Part shown: positions 23,685 through 35,869 of the stretch, one piece after another | How positions within the stretch are numbered: the first letter of the stretch is position 1 | Layout: every line of letters starts with the position of its first letter | NCBI GenBank assembly: GCA_003439945.1 | Contig: QVRM01000305.1 | Location: forward strand, 128,501 to 192,500 | Direction: 5' to 3' | Length of the DNA stretch: 64,000 nucleotides | Origin: Dermanyssus gallinae | Taxonomy: Eukaryota > Arthropoda > Arachnida > Mesostigmata > Dermanyssidae | Program-made: the position numbers and the translations under genes | Notes under the pieces: model-generated | What the model was told of the DNA's origin: nothing | The model's database searches: none | Seen by the model: the letters and a program-made list of their open reading frames with translations, nothing else

Positions 23685-24601
23685 AGGGCAGTCTAATTAG
23701 TTCATACCGTGTTGCGTCCAACTTGATCCGTTTTCTAACATTGTCATACATAACAAACAAATTAAACAACGTGCCACAATTGGGTTGGTGAAACTGAAGA
23801 CGGAAGCGTACGGAATTCTGCAAGGGCACATGGTAGTGTGTGTATGAGTCGAGACAACGTGTCTGAATAATTTTTGAATTCTCTGACCTCATCCCTGCTT
23901 ACTGACGAATAAGCATTCAAACATCGCTGGTGAACTTGATGCTGGTGTAATTAAAGTTTACAATATCTGGCACGACAATTTACTATTGAGGAACATGTGT
24001 GTAATGTTAGTTCCGTCTAAGGACTTCCTTGAAGCGGCCGATACAGGCCGTTTTGTTGAACATGGTTACAGCTGATGAAACATAGTGTTTCCAAATGATC
24101 CCTCGACGATTGGATTACCGGGCGAGAGGTGAACGTTTGAGGATATTCGTTCTACGAAAGAGCAGGCCTCAGAATCCAAAGTTAAGGACATGCCCACTAT
24201 TTCGATTCTCGGGGAATCGTAGACTCAGAATTCGTATAGCAAATGGCGTCTTCTTTTTGACAATGCCATGGCCCACCCATGTTTGTCTTGTTTGTTAGTT
24301 TCTTGCAAAAGAAGGGCTCACAGTCCTCGAACACCCCCATATTTGTCAGATGTGGTCTCGGTGGATTTCATGTTTTCCTCTAACTGAAATCCTACGTTTA
24401 AAAGGAAGCGTCTTGTGACAGTGGCTCTTAACAGCATCGTAGTGTGACGTCAGTCCTTTCCCAAGGAGCTCCAAGGCCTCCACGATCGGTCCCACGTGTA
24501 AGTGGCGATAGTGGACATTCATTTAGAAAACTCACTTTAATTAACACAATTTATTATTACATCACAACATTTCGAAGTAATCCCGAAACTAATTGAACCG
24601 C

Positions 24602-24604
<3 letters not shown>

Positions 24605-24685
<81 letters not shown>
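24605..24685 (+). repeat. (TA)n microsatellite
   Basis: About 40 units, directly beside the candidate membrane-protein exon on the other strand. Confidence 0.9.
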
Positions 24686-24688
<3 letters not shown>

Positions 24689-24779
24689 AACAGGAAAAGA
24701 CACGCATCGATAGTAAACGACAGAGAGAGAGAAAGCAACTGGATATAAAATGCCTGTGAAGTGAAACGAGCCTAGTACT

Positions 24780-25357
24780 CGCCTTTCGCAGAAGCACCAC
24801 CAACTCTAGAGCAGCGTTTTCACTGTCGTAAACCGCGAGCGACAGGAAGAACTGAAATCGGAGCGCGAGCAGAATGAGCCATACCCGATGAAACAGAGAG
24901 TCCACCATCTGCAGGGACCACGTTGCTTTCGGCTGGAGGCTGCTTCCATGAACAGCCACGCTGTGAACGATCAGACCGAACGCGACGGCTCCATAGCTGA
25001 GGACGAGCGCCAGGTCAACGGTTGCCTTGGCCACGGTGACCAGAAACCAGAAGAGCTCTTCGAGGTCATCGGTGGTGGCGGCCGCATCGTGGGCCTTCAG
25101 CAGGCTCGACGTCCCCGTCGACCATAGCAGCCTCGTCGACAGCTCAACGAGGTGGTAAATGGCGTCGGCCAGACGGCGGTACGTTCCGCCCGGATCGACG
25201 TGCTCCAAAAGCTTCGATCGCAGCCGGAACACCCGGTAGACGGGTCGAGGGTCGAAGGGGAGACAGGCCAGCAGAAGCCGCCACATCTTCCGCTGCACTT
25301 CGTCGCTCTCCACCCGCGCTCGAGTCGAGTTGATGAACCGCGCCGCTGGCTCGCTTT
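24780..25357 (-). CDS. Possible exon of a multi-pass membrane protein, perhaps chemoreceptor-like
   Basis: The - strand is open from a stop near 25360 into a (TA)n array at 24685. The part before the array has protein-like composition and no ATG at its start, so it is probably an internal exon or a relic. Numbering from the GTG at 25313, about residues 98-121 (LALVLSYGAVAFGLIVHSVA) and 141-161 (VWLILLALRFQFFLSLA) are hydrophobic and membrane-like. Between them lies a basic loop, and after them SENAALELVVLLRK. This pattern recalls the last helices of arthropod gustatory-type receptors, but the diagnostic C-terminal motif is absent. No good donor was seen: GTACTAGG after the last plausible codon is weak. 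Confidence 0.3.
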
Positions 25358-25950
25358 ACGACAGTAGTTTGCGATCGCTGATGACGAACGAACAACGCGG
25401 TGAATTAAACAACCACACCCACAACAGCAGCAACAGCGACCGCAAAAAAAAACAAAACAAACACAGCAATTACAGTAACTTTACTAACTAGGTGATGCGG
25501 TTGTTGGGCGGCTAGGACTCGGCTGTTGTTGTTGTCGTCGTCGTTGCTGCAGCAGCATCTGCTAGCAGGAGCGTCAACAACGACAACAAGAACCGAATCT
25601 ACTTGAGGCTATGGCTTGAGGCCATGTCAGTAACGTGTCTGCCCTTCTTAGACTGAAGTGCAAGTTCCGAGAATGTAGAGCTTGGACAGAAATAGGCGTA
25701 GCACAGGAACATTGATTCTCGAAACCCACCCTCGTTTTGAATATTTCTCTTTTGTAATGATTGTGCCTTGTAGCCAATATTAGTAGATGGAGACGGTGAG
25801 GAAAAATTGACATCATAATCATTTTTTTGGGAAAACATCCGTGATTCTTTAAAGCTCACAGCAACATTTGCTAGTTATGTTGGAAGAGCGGCGTGGTTTG
25901 GTTTCTTCACTATCCTTCGTCATATACGCCGATTAAGCAACATAGTGACC

Positions 25951-25952
<2 letters not shown>

Positions 25953-25997
<45 letters not shown>
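25953..25997 (+). repeat. (TA)n microsatellite
   Basis: About 22 units. Confidence 0.9.
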
Positions 25998-25999
<2 letters not shown>

Positions 26000-28900
26000 A
26001 AACGCAGCAAAGTGTAAATACATTGTAGCAAAAGGACGCCATCGCGTATCTGTTTTTGGGATTTTTATTATGTTAGATATGATTTAGCTCAAACATTTGT
26101 CAATTGTGTGCAAAGACTTTTATATATGGATATAGTCTCTCTCACTAGGCCATAACAATTCACACAAACCATATTGTACCTTGGAGTTGTGCACTTAAAC
26201 TTCATCGCAGAAACAGAATAAGACCAACTTCAAAGATGTATCCGTAAAGCTCTCGGCAGAGAACATGCTGAGTTAACTAAAAAGCTTGAAGGAATAAATA
26301 CGTCTTGTCTTACTTTTGTAGGGAACAACACTCCATTATAATGTCTGACTCCACGCGGTTACGAAAGCTAGCTTATTTAGGATCTGACCAGTTTTCCCAG
26401 CAACTTCGTTAGCTTCGGGTGATGACAATGTGCTTAAGTGACAAGAAGTTTCGTGCTGACCGTCGTACCAAAAGCGGACGTTCACTTCCGACGATATTGG
26501 TTTACTGGACGTTTGTGGTTTTACAGAGTGTTCAGTGTTTTCTATGGGTGTCTGCCTTCTTCCTGCAGTATATCTCAATCACGACAGGTCACTCTGGGAG
26601 TTACCTGTCGATCCGGCCACTAGGCGGCGTTCCGGGGGATTCCGGGGGAAGAGGAGGCCTGTCTCGGCTTTTGCCTGATCGGGCGGTCTACGGCTTTGTG
26701 AGCATCGGACGTAACTAACGATTCTTTTTCCAGTGTGTCTTCCCGTGTTGTGCACTAATTATGCGTGCTGCGGGCAACTTTCGTGCGAATAGGAAGCTGG
26801 TCAGTTGCGTAAACTTCCTATAGTAGTCCTTATGTAGTCCGTTGGTCATGGAAGGCAAGGCTTACAGTGCAGATTATATGTCAACTATTGAATACTGTCA
26901 TATTGTAATTAGAAATACTGGTCGGGGTGCCTGCTGCCTTGGCTTAATAGGTAAAATGCGGTAGGTGACCCATATACTGGTGAAAGTCAAGCCACCTGAA
27001 AGAGTGTGCATATGTTGTGATGTAACGCAGGTAGATTGCACGTAGCGGGACACAGCCTTCGCGGCAAATCTGCCACCCAGGTAGGTGTTGACCCTTTATA
27101 CAAAGGCGTTGCACGGATGTGCCGTCCGTTCCAGATCGGCGTCTCCAGCTTTCCATAAGCTGTACAAGCTAGAAACGACATATCGACAAGCGGGTTTCAT
27201 TCTCAAACTCGCATTGCTATATACTTGCTTACCTTGCATCGTTGTATAATTCTCCAGTATTATTTCTTGTCCGGGCTTAACGGATTTTCTGAGGGTTTTC
27301 GGATCATGGCGGAAGGAAAAACTTATTGAGTACATACAGCATAAAGCCGACGACGTATAACCCCGGCCACCCACACTCTTCGCCGAATTCGGCAGATTCG
27401 CCGCCTACACGAGCGCGTATACATTGAGAGCCTACAGCAACGCCGAGACCGCCTTAACTTAAGTGCTTAACGTCTGGACGATATCACGCTGATACGTGTT
27501 GTCTAGTCGGTCTGTCGGGCGGCCGGCGGAGCCCTACGGAGGTAACGGCGCATGACCCTGCAACGCCATGGTAGACCCCGACAATCGCAGAGTCGCGCAG
27601 TCACTGTATATACCCCAACCAGGTGCTATCCCGAGCCCAATCTTGGATTGGCCACACTCGGCTCTACAAAGACCCAGGGCACTTAGTTTTGCGCAACGGA
27701 GAAACGACTACGCATTTACGGAGACGCACAATGCACGGCTAGATCCACTAGATTTTGGCCCGTGGTGCCGTTCTTATCGGGTTGTGACGGGCAAGCTTCG
27801 TCGTACGCCCCCCATTTCCCCTTTCACAAGAGGCACCATTTCTCCCGCGTAAGACAGTGCAGGCTCCCCAAGGGACCTTAGTGAATCCCGATTCCATGCC
27901 ACCAGTTACGGGGCAGAAAATACTGGGAGTTGCGGGTTTTCTGTTCCTTCCTAAGATCTGCGAGCTATTCGTCAGCCTTCGTATGGGCCTACCGCCGGGC
28001 CCTCCTCATTGTTTCAGTGGTCACTCGCAACCGGTCCATAGACCTCGGAGCGTTGGGACAGATCCTTAGGCTCAACATTCGTGATCTGTCTATAGCTCAT
28101 TTTATTGGCCCAATGTTTGGCGGAATGTTGTTATTCGTTTAACACAATCCATTTTCGAAAAATGACGATAATGCAATACTTCTTCCGCACGTTTAATGTG
28201 TCTGAAAAAATGCTATGCATTAGAGCTAAGTTGAATACATGAGCTAGAGATACAGCAATTATAGATAGCACCTTTTCTGGCTGTTCTGCAGCGACTAACA
28301 AATGTGAAACCAAAATTAAAGTCTAGCTGTCACTTTACCCGGTCAGAGCCAAGCCTCTACAATACACACAACGTCGGCGCAAAACCCGTTTTGCCCTTGA
28401 TAAAGACGTTGGCCAATTTTAAGTGCCTGGCTATTATACACAATAATGTAGTATATTTCGTTTACGAGCTATCATTAATATGTTTGTATTGTTTCCGTTG
28501 TGATATAATTAGATTAGATTATTTCAGTGGACATACTGTTGCCACCAATACTGTTAAGTAAACCCTAGTAATCTCAACGTGTCCGGCCCTCGGTGCATAT
28601 AAGGTATACCTCAAGGTGAGCTCCAAGCCCATAGAGGAAGACGGACGTTAGTCTAGAACTAAAAACAACCTTAACTGGTTTTTATTTTAATTCCATGTGC
28701 ACCACCGTCGCTACTAGTAGAAACACCTGACATCGGTCGTTTATTTAACAAAAGGTTGTACGGGTCGCGGAGATGGCGACGTTTACATCACTGCGCGTGC
28801 CCGTTGCCGATGTTTTCCTTATGTGCAAATGATCTTCTATGCTCCTGTAGCAGTAGTCGACGTTGTAGTTTGCCTGAATTTGGCCAGTCTAAGCCAACGT

Positions 28901-30735
28901 CTACACTGAATCTAGACGCCTCCATATGTCACGGGCGCCGACAAACTGCATGCAGCAATGATGCTAGGAACCTGCCTTGCCATTTTTGCCAAAATTGACT
29001 ATACGAGTTCCAGTCTTTCAAGACTACGTGCTCGTTTGCGTACAGTTCATTGGCAATCTGAATGGTCTCAAAATGTTTACTCTTGCGGGCGCTGGAAGGT
29101 AGGTTACTCAGAGATTCATTGCGTTCAAAACTGAGTGGGGATACCTCGTCCACCAGACAAGTACAGGCCGTTGACGCTTTGAGGTGACTTTAAAATCTGT
29201 ATTGCTCAGTCATAAACGCCATCTTCTGTAGAAGATATGTTGCCAATCGTCAATTGAAGAATCTGGACATTAACTTGTATATACAATTGGTCTTACAAAT
29301 TGCCCTTTATGCCGTCGACTTTAAAGGGTAGGTTCTGCCATTGGGAATGCGACGAAGTGTGCCTTTACCCCAAGCGGCTACAGCATAATTCGAGCACTCC
29401 TTGCTTGGCAGCACGTGTAGGTATTGAAAATATAACATTTATATGGCATATATAATGATAGTACCCGTGCCAGGTTATTCGGCAGATCAGCGAGCGATTC
29501 CGTTGCACGGTTCTGATCCATCTCTGAGAGCAAGAAGCCGGGCCATCAATAAACTCATCAGTTACATACCTATAGGGTCAATGAAAATCTAGAATCTCCA
29601 TCATAAACGGTTAACTGCTAAGTTAAACTTTGTTGAGTTTTAGGTCTTCAAGTGAGTGCATACTTTTTAATGTGTTATATACAGTTACATACAAAATAAA
29701 GAGAGCTAGCTAAGTTATATTAAACCTTGTGTAAAGCGTGTCTAGTAGACAGTCTTTTGAGAGCCAATTAAAAGCGGTTTGGGAGTTAAAAAGTCGATGT
29801 TTGATCTCAGATGTTCATTGAGAATGCGATGAGATTTTGCTGATTTTCCATTTTGCTTCGATAAAACTGCGACTTTGACTTCGTCCTCAGTAAAATCGAC
29901 AGAAACAAATTTATTTAAGCAATCCTGATCTAGTAATAGGACTTCCCACGTTAGTAGATAAAGAAGGCACTGGCCTCCCTGAAAGAAGCAGCCATGGTTT
30001 CTGCTCGCTTGACGAAACTTGCCTATTGCTTTGCTGTTCCTCGGAGGGTCACCAGGTCTCTTTTTTTTATATAACTAAATAATTGTTTTAGGCAGTGGTT
30101 TAGTTAATGTTGCGAGTTATTTAGACATATTACTCCTTTCTTTTCTGAACACTCCTTGTCGAATCACGGCCCGTGCCTCTGCAGTCTCACGTTTTTTTTT
30201 TATTTGGCCACGTGGAGAGACCATGTATATGTCATTTTTTTCAATGTGGTGTGCGTCATCTGTGTCGTTGGCCATTTATAGGACTTGATTTATGGTCATT
30301 AAATGGGTGACAATGGTCCTTAAATGAGTAAAAATATTGATATATTATAGGTGTAGCCACTTATTGGCTTCGATGAAACTCAAATTCTACTTGACAGTGC
30401 TTAAAGGAGTGTACACATAAACCCTAAGCTAATCCTCTCCTATCTTGTCCAACACCTTAAAGGCTCCGGCAGGATAGTATAATCTTTCGCAAACCCTCTG
30501 CCATATAGAATTAATAATTTTGTTTTGAACATGTATATACTAAATGATTATTATTACATAATTATGTAAATATGCTTTTGAAAGATCCAGATGTGTTTAT
30601 TACATTTTTACACAATGTACATTATACATTTATATTGCTTTCCTATTTATTCACATTACAAACAAGGATATGCTGTTGATTTTTCTTGATCATTGGAAAG
30701 GAATTTTATACTTTCTACAATAAATCTTTATGAGA
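26000..30735. other. Long spacer, no supported gene
   Basis: Apart from the family 3 fragment at 28.6 kb I see nothing defined. A GC-richer patch at 27360-28090 has frames of up to 94 codons on + but no recognised motif; it may be a decayed transposon. Confidence 0.4.
28574..28690 (+). mobile_element. SINE-like repeat (family 3), 3' fragment
   Basis: AACGTGTCCGGCCCTCGGTG, then a spacer and CTAAAAACAACCTTAAC match the tail of the family 3 copies in the opposite orientation. The head is absent. Confidence 0.55.
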
Positions 30736-30739
30736 ATAA

Positions 30740-31830
30740 TAAGTAACAAGTGCTTGGAAACAGATAAAATTCCAGCAATCTGGCCGGAATTCTTGCATTA
30801 GGTCATCACCAAAGGCAAATGTGACCCGCTCTGCCTAATCTATTGGCAAGGCATTTCAAAGAAAATATGACGATGACGATGGTATATAGCATAGAGTGCA
30901 TGTGTCAAAAATCTATGAGAATGCTGGACACATACAGCGAGCACAATGGTTAACGTATCGAAGACAAGGCTTTGCAGTTCGGATCCCAGGGGCCCCTGAA
31001 GAGAAGCTATAGGCTTAGCTTGGATGGCACGTGTCTGTAGAATTTCTCACGAAGTTTACTTATCTGGGTGTTAGGCTTACGCTAAGCAGCATATTCCGCG
31101 GCCCACATATCACAGCAAACTAATATCAGCATTATCGCCGTGACCTCACTCCCGGCTCTACAGACGCTATCAGTAAAGACAGCTTTAATGCTGCTCAAGG
31201 TGCCTTGATGGCATCACATTAATATGGGAACACCTAGTCACTTCTGGGAACCTTAGCGCTCTTGCTATGGTTAAGGCTACGTTCCTTAAGAAATCCTTTG
31301 GGTTTTTGTAGAAACGCAGAAAGCAGGCTAACTAATAGTCTGTCGAGAACGACGCCGTCCATCAGAGGATCTAGATAGAAACCGCTTTCAACTTCCAACT
31401 ACCACGTCACTGCAAGAGTTCCGTAGAACCTTTGAGCAAAAAATGAGAGAAGTGCCAGAAGCGTTCTACAAAACACCGGCAATATTGTAGAATGCGTGGA
31501 TAAAACCGTTGTTCAAGCAGTGTCACGTTCTCACCCGCTTTCCCGTCCATGGGTTCCGCCACAAGCTGTACCATCGCACTGGATTCCATACCCTTTTCGA
31601 TAAGCGTTGCTGCACATTTCAAGGCTTTATTTGCACCACCATGAAGCATGTCGGTTAGCGCCAGCCACCTGTGTGTTAGGTCGTGACATTTTCCGGAGAT
31701 GTGTATACAGCATATTTTACATGCGCCCTAAATGAACGGAAACGAATGCTGTTTTCGAGATTTAATAGGCACGTATAATGTAATGCAATTAGCAATACCG
31801 AAAGGTGATGTAATAATACATTTTAAATAA
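30740..31830 (+). mobile_element. Decayed, internally deleted copy of non-LTR family A
   Basis: Long stretches match the 46.9-48.9 kb element base for base, for example AAGTGCTTGGAAACAG near 30750 and TTTACTTATCTGGGTGTTAGGCTTACGCTAAG near 31060. Both end in ACCGAAAGGTGATGTAATAATA. A jump at about 30864 removes roughly 500 bases, from the WRGIAKK region to the YADD segment, which itself is changed. Several stops and frameshifts follow, so it is non-functional. Confidence 0.85.
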
Positions 31831-31839
31831 GTAGTTCTT

Positions 31840-34650
31840 AAAGTAATGTTATGTCTATATGTAGATTAGTTCTGTGTATTTTTAAAACACTAGTTTAGAA
31901 TTTTCGCAAAATTGTAAACATATTTGCCATAATATCTAATCATACAGTAACAATTTTTGACTAGTGTTCCTTGCTTCATTACAATTAGCAGGCTTAAAAA
32001 ATTACAGAATGTTCAGTAAATATAAACGCATCTACGAATATTGGTTTACTTATCTGCTAGCTGTAAATTTAGTCATGCTGCACTTAACATGTCTGTTGGA
32101 CACGCTTCTTTATTATTTTTTTAAAGCGTCGTAATGGTATTTCCGCTCGCAAGCCATTTACTCTACACTATATTCACCATTAGTGTTGGTTAGTAGCTGA
32201 CTACTTTTTTCCTTCAACCAAATCATAGCTTGCTCATACTGATCTCATTTGGACTTTCTTCAACAGAGAAACGTATTAGCAAGACAATGCTCAGCACCAC
32301 TAACCAACTAGAGAAATTCTTTCCGAACAGTGTTCGACCCTACGCATGGCAAATACTCGGCTTTAGAAGAGTACGCAAAAGAAAAGTGTTACCAAACAAA
32401 AAATCTACACGGAGATACAAACCGAGTAAGTGCAGCCGTTTAATTCATGCACTGGCAACTGGTACAGTTCATTCGTCGTTAATGAAAACTCCATGCAAAG
32501 CTTACTCTAATATCTTAGAGGGGGCACTCCACACTCCACTAGGCTAGCTGATTCACCCCACGTAGCAGAGGGTGAACCAGCGAGCAGTCACATGTCGCAT
32601 ACACGCGTTGGACTGACTCACCGTAAAGTTACTCGAGGCGCTTCTATGTCCATCTTATGATGTTTTTACAACCGGTTGTTCCCTACAGGCCACCCGGCTG
32701 TTCAAATATAGAGAGGATCCATAATTTCCATTGTTTTTCTTCTACCCGCTTCATCAGTGAACTAAGTCGCTCTTCTTCTAACTGTATACTTTCTTGTTTT
32801 TATTGAGGTTGTTTTACGAGGTCGTCTTCGAGGTTTCCTTCGCTATCGGTTTTCTGTGATGTCCACACCTCACCTTTATTTTTATCAGCTTACCATAGGG
32901 GTTTGCCGGTTTTGTGCTTCCTTAAGGAACCGTATTGTGTACGCTTTAAGATAAAATCAAAATCTGTGTGTGTGTGTACTTGAATTCTTTATTCGTTCAT
33001 AACTCTTAGAGCTCCTGGCCTATGCACTGGGTTTTCTTGCCGCTTTGAGTATGCCTTTGCAATAAAACTAGCGCATATAGTTGACGTTAAGGTCGATTTC
33101 TGGTAGCAGAGCATTCGAGTCTCCAACCACGTAATATACAACAGAGATGCAGGCCAGTTTCATCCAAGTGATCGTTTGTGGGTTACCGAGTTACTTCTTC
33201 TTATGGGTGAGGAGAATTCCTTGCCGTACTATTTTAAACCAATTTACTTTTTGTTTCCAACCATTCTACCTTATTCCTCCACCGTTTCCCAGCTGCCCCA
33301 TCTTAAATCCTTTTTCACGCTATATATATATGCTCTCGTCCAGCAAGCCTAAATGTGGTGAAGAGTCTCTAATGACATATCGGGCCCATTATCCAGAGAA
33401 TCAGCTCGATTCTCAAAAGACCTTTTTCAGCCACCTTTTTATCCTTGTTATATACTATCGGAGCAAGCCATGTTCAATTTGCCACTTATAGACAAACGCT
33501 TGTCTATTCGTTTCAAGTCGACATCGTTATCTCTACAGATACGAACGTTTCACCAGAATACAACCTTAGGCTTTCTTCTCGGCAATTAAACATCTTGTTT
33601 GAGCAGGCATTAGTGGTCATTAGTCATAAACAATACATCATACAATTGTTTCCCGCCGCTAACTTTGTAAATGGCCCACTTTTAGCCATATCTTCTTGTA
33701 ACTACGAAACCACTCTTAAAATACATATGATATATTATATTAAAACTACGTTTTTGTTTTGTCCTCAGTTGCGGCTTTTAGTTCACTGCTCTCATCACAC
33801 ATGGTTAGTTTAATTCCATCCTTCTTTTTGTTTCCTCTGTGAGAATTGTGCGGAGTCGGGTGTCGTGTTTGGTTGCTGTCTTCGAAAGTACGAAACTATC
33901 TAATCCGAATAGCCAATCCGAAACATAAGCTTGCACACTCAAACAGTTCCCGCGCTGCAATTACGGTAGTCAAAGCCGACGTTAAATCAATCTAGTGGTA
34001 AACTGGTCGGGCATCTAGCTTACAGCATCAACTGGCCCTCTATGTCAGATTCTTTATCCCACATATTCAATGTGTGAAATTGAAACTCTACGAATATCTG
34101 GCACGATGTAGCCCATTCGTCTATCAAAGTCGACACAGGTAGATTCTCATCCAGCCGTCCTGCTTTGCCGTCATTGCTATTCCAAATGCCCGCTCGTATG
34201 ACACTACTGGTTTAGTGCCGTACCATGCAACGGGCAGCAAGAAAGTGCTCTTCTCCGGGAATCTCTCTATTGATAGAGAGAAAACACGATAAAAATCGTT
34301 AAAAACAAGAAAAACGTATTTAATGACCGATATAACGACACATGATATTTCCGTGGCATTCATTTATTGCAAGTTGCGTTGCGTTTTTTTCTGTAAAAAT
34401 CATTAAAAACGTGAGAAAAAGGATATTCGGTCCCTCGTAATCCACCATGCATTTAAAGCTGACGCCATTGGTAAACTGTATGCCTCATATAAAGCTTTTT
34501 GTTTATTATTTTCCTGTGGTATTATTAAGCGGCTGCAATTTGCAATAATTTGCAAAAATATTGTAAGAAGTGTTATACATAACACCTCTGCGCAAAAAAA
34601 CAACACGATGAAAGTCATCTATTTGATCTTATATAGGACAAAACTATATA
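31840..34650. other. AT-rich spacer, no supported gene
   Basis: Frames of 105-122 codons at 32230 and 33147-33813 lack recognisable motifs, have biased composition and no splice context, so they are not called. Confidence 0.45.
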
Positions 34651-34654
34651 TATA

Positions 34655-35330
34655 TATATATATACTTCTTTGCGAGCGCTTTGGAACCTCCATTGAGACC
34701 GCTACACAAGAGACCGATTACTGGTCTCAACAACTACACAACACGTTCGATGGGGCACATTTTAAAAAAGCACACGAAACGCCCTTTGTACATTACTGGA
34801 TTAAGGGTATGCCCTACCTATCTGGTAAGGAGTATTTAAACCTACTAAAGCTTAGGATCAACGCACTACCAACGCGTGCCAGATTGGCCAGGGGACGCCC
34901 GGGCTACAACAAACGTTGTAGGCACGGGTAATAACAACACCTACCGAGGTCTGGGTTTTAGATGCCGAGGTTTGCGGCCCGAACCGGGACCTGGCAAAAG
35001 CACGGCAAGACAAGATCGCCAAATATGACGTCGAGTTCCTAAGAGCGGCGCTCCCCGACCCGCAAAAACCTCGCAGATTTGGATCCATCACTATCTCTAT
35101 GAGTGGTGTATGGGACTCCGAATCTGCAAGGACGCTCTTGGGGCTCGGCGTCACGAAGAGGAATTTTATCGATCTCACCGTTTTGCAAAAAACCTTGAGG
35201 ATATACCGCTCGCACCGGGTCCATAAGAGCGGGGGCTACCATCAAGCAAGGACACGGACAACTGACTCTTAACTTCACGTGACATCTTTTTACCACCATT
35301 TTTATTAAGGCGAGCACTGCCGAGTGTGCA
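34655..35330 (+). mobile_element. 3' end of an R2-like retrotransposon, decayed
   Basis: One frame reads YWIKGM, then LSGKEYLNLLKLRINALPTR, then a GRPGYNKRC stretch, the segment just before the zinc knuckle in R2-clade proteins. After a break near 34930 another frame gives VWVLDAEV, KIAKYDVEFL, ITISMSGVWDSESARTLLGL and RNFIDLTVLQ, matching the end of the R2 restriction-like nuclease. The knuckle and PD pair that should lie between are deleted. The following sequence to about 35330 may be its 3' UTR. It lies in AT-rich DNA between (TA)n arrays, not in rDNA. Confidence 0.7.
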
Positions 35331-35369
35331 AACCTATTGTAAATGATTAATAAATCATCACAATATTTT

Positions 35370-35404
35370 CTATATATATATATTTAAATGTATATATATA
35401 TATG

Positions 35405-35460
<56 letters not shown>
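35370..35460 (+). repeat. (TA)n with variant units
   Basis: TA blocks interrupted by TTTAAATG and ATGTATAAATA, just downstream of the R2-like fragment. Confidence 0.9.
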
Positions 35461-35463
<3 letters not shown>

Positions 35464-35650
35464 AAATACCAAAAGAGAGAAATACTTACACTCCCGCCCT
35501 TTAACCGCGATTTAATACGCGCGGACCCGAACGGGAGTGCCTACCAGCCCGAATTGACAGGCCAGCAGATCCCCCACCCTCCCCCCTATCGAGGTTTGGA
35601 ATGGGGGTACCACACTACTCCACCGTACCGATTAGACTTTATTATATTAG

Positions 35651-35865
<215 letters not shown>

Positions 35866-35869
35866 TCCT

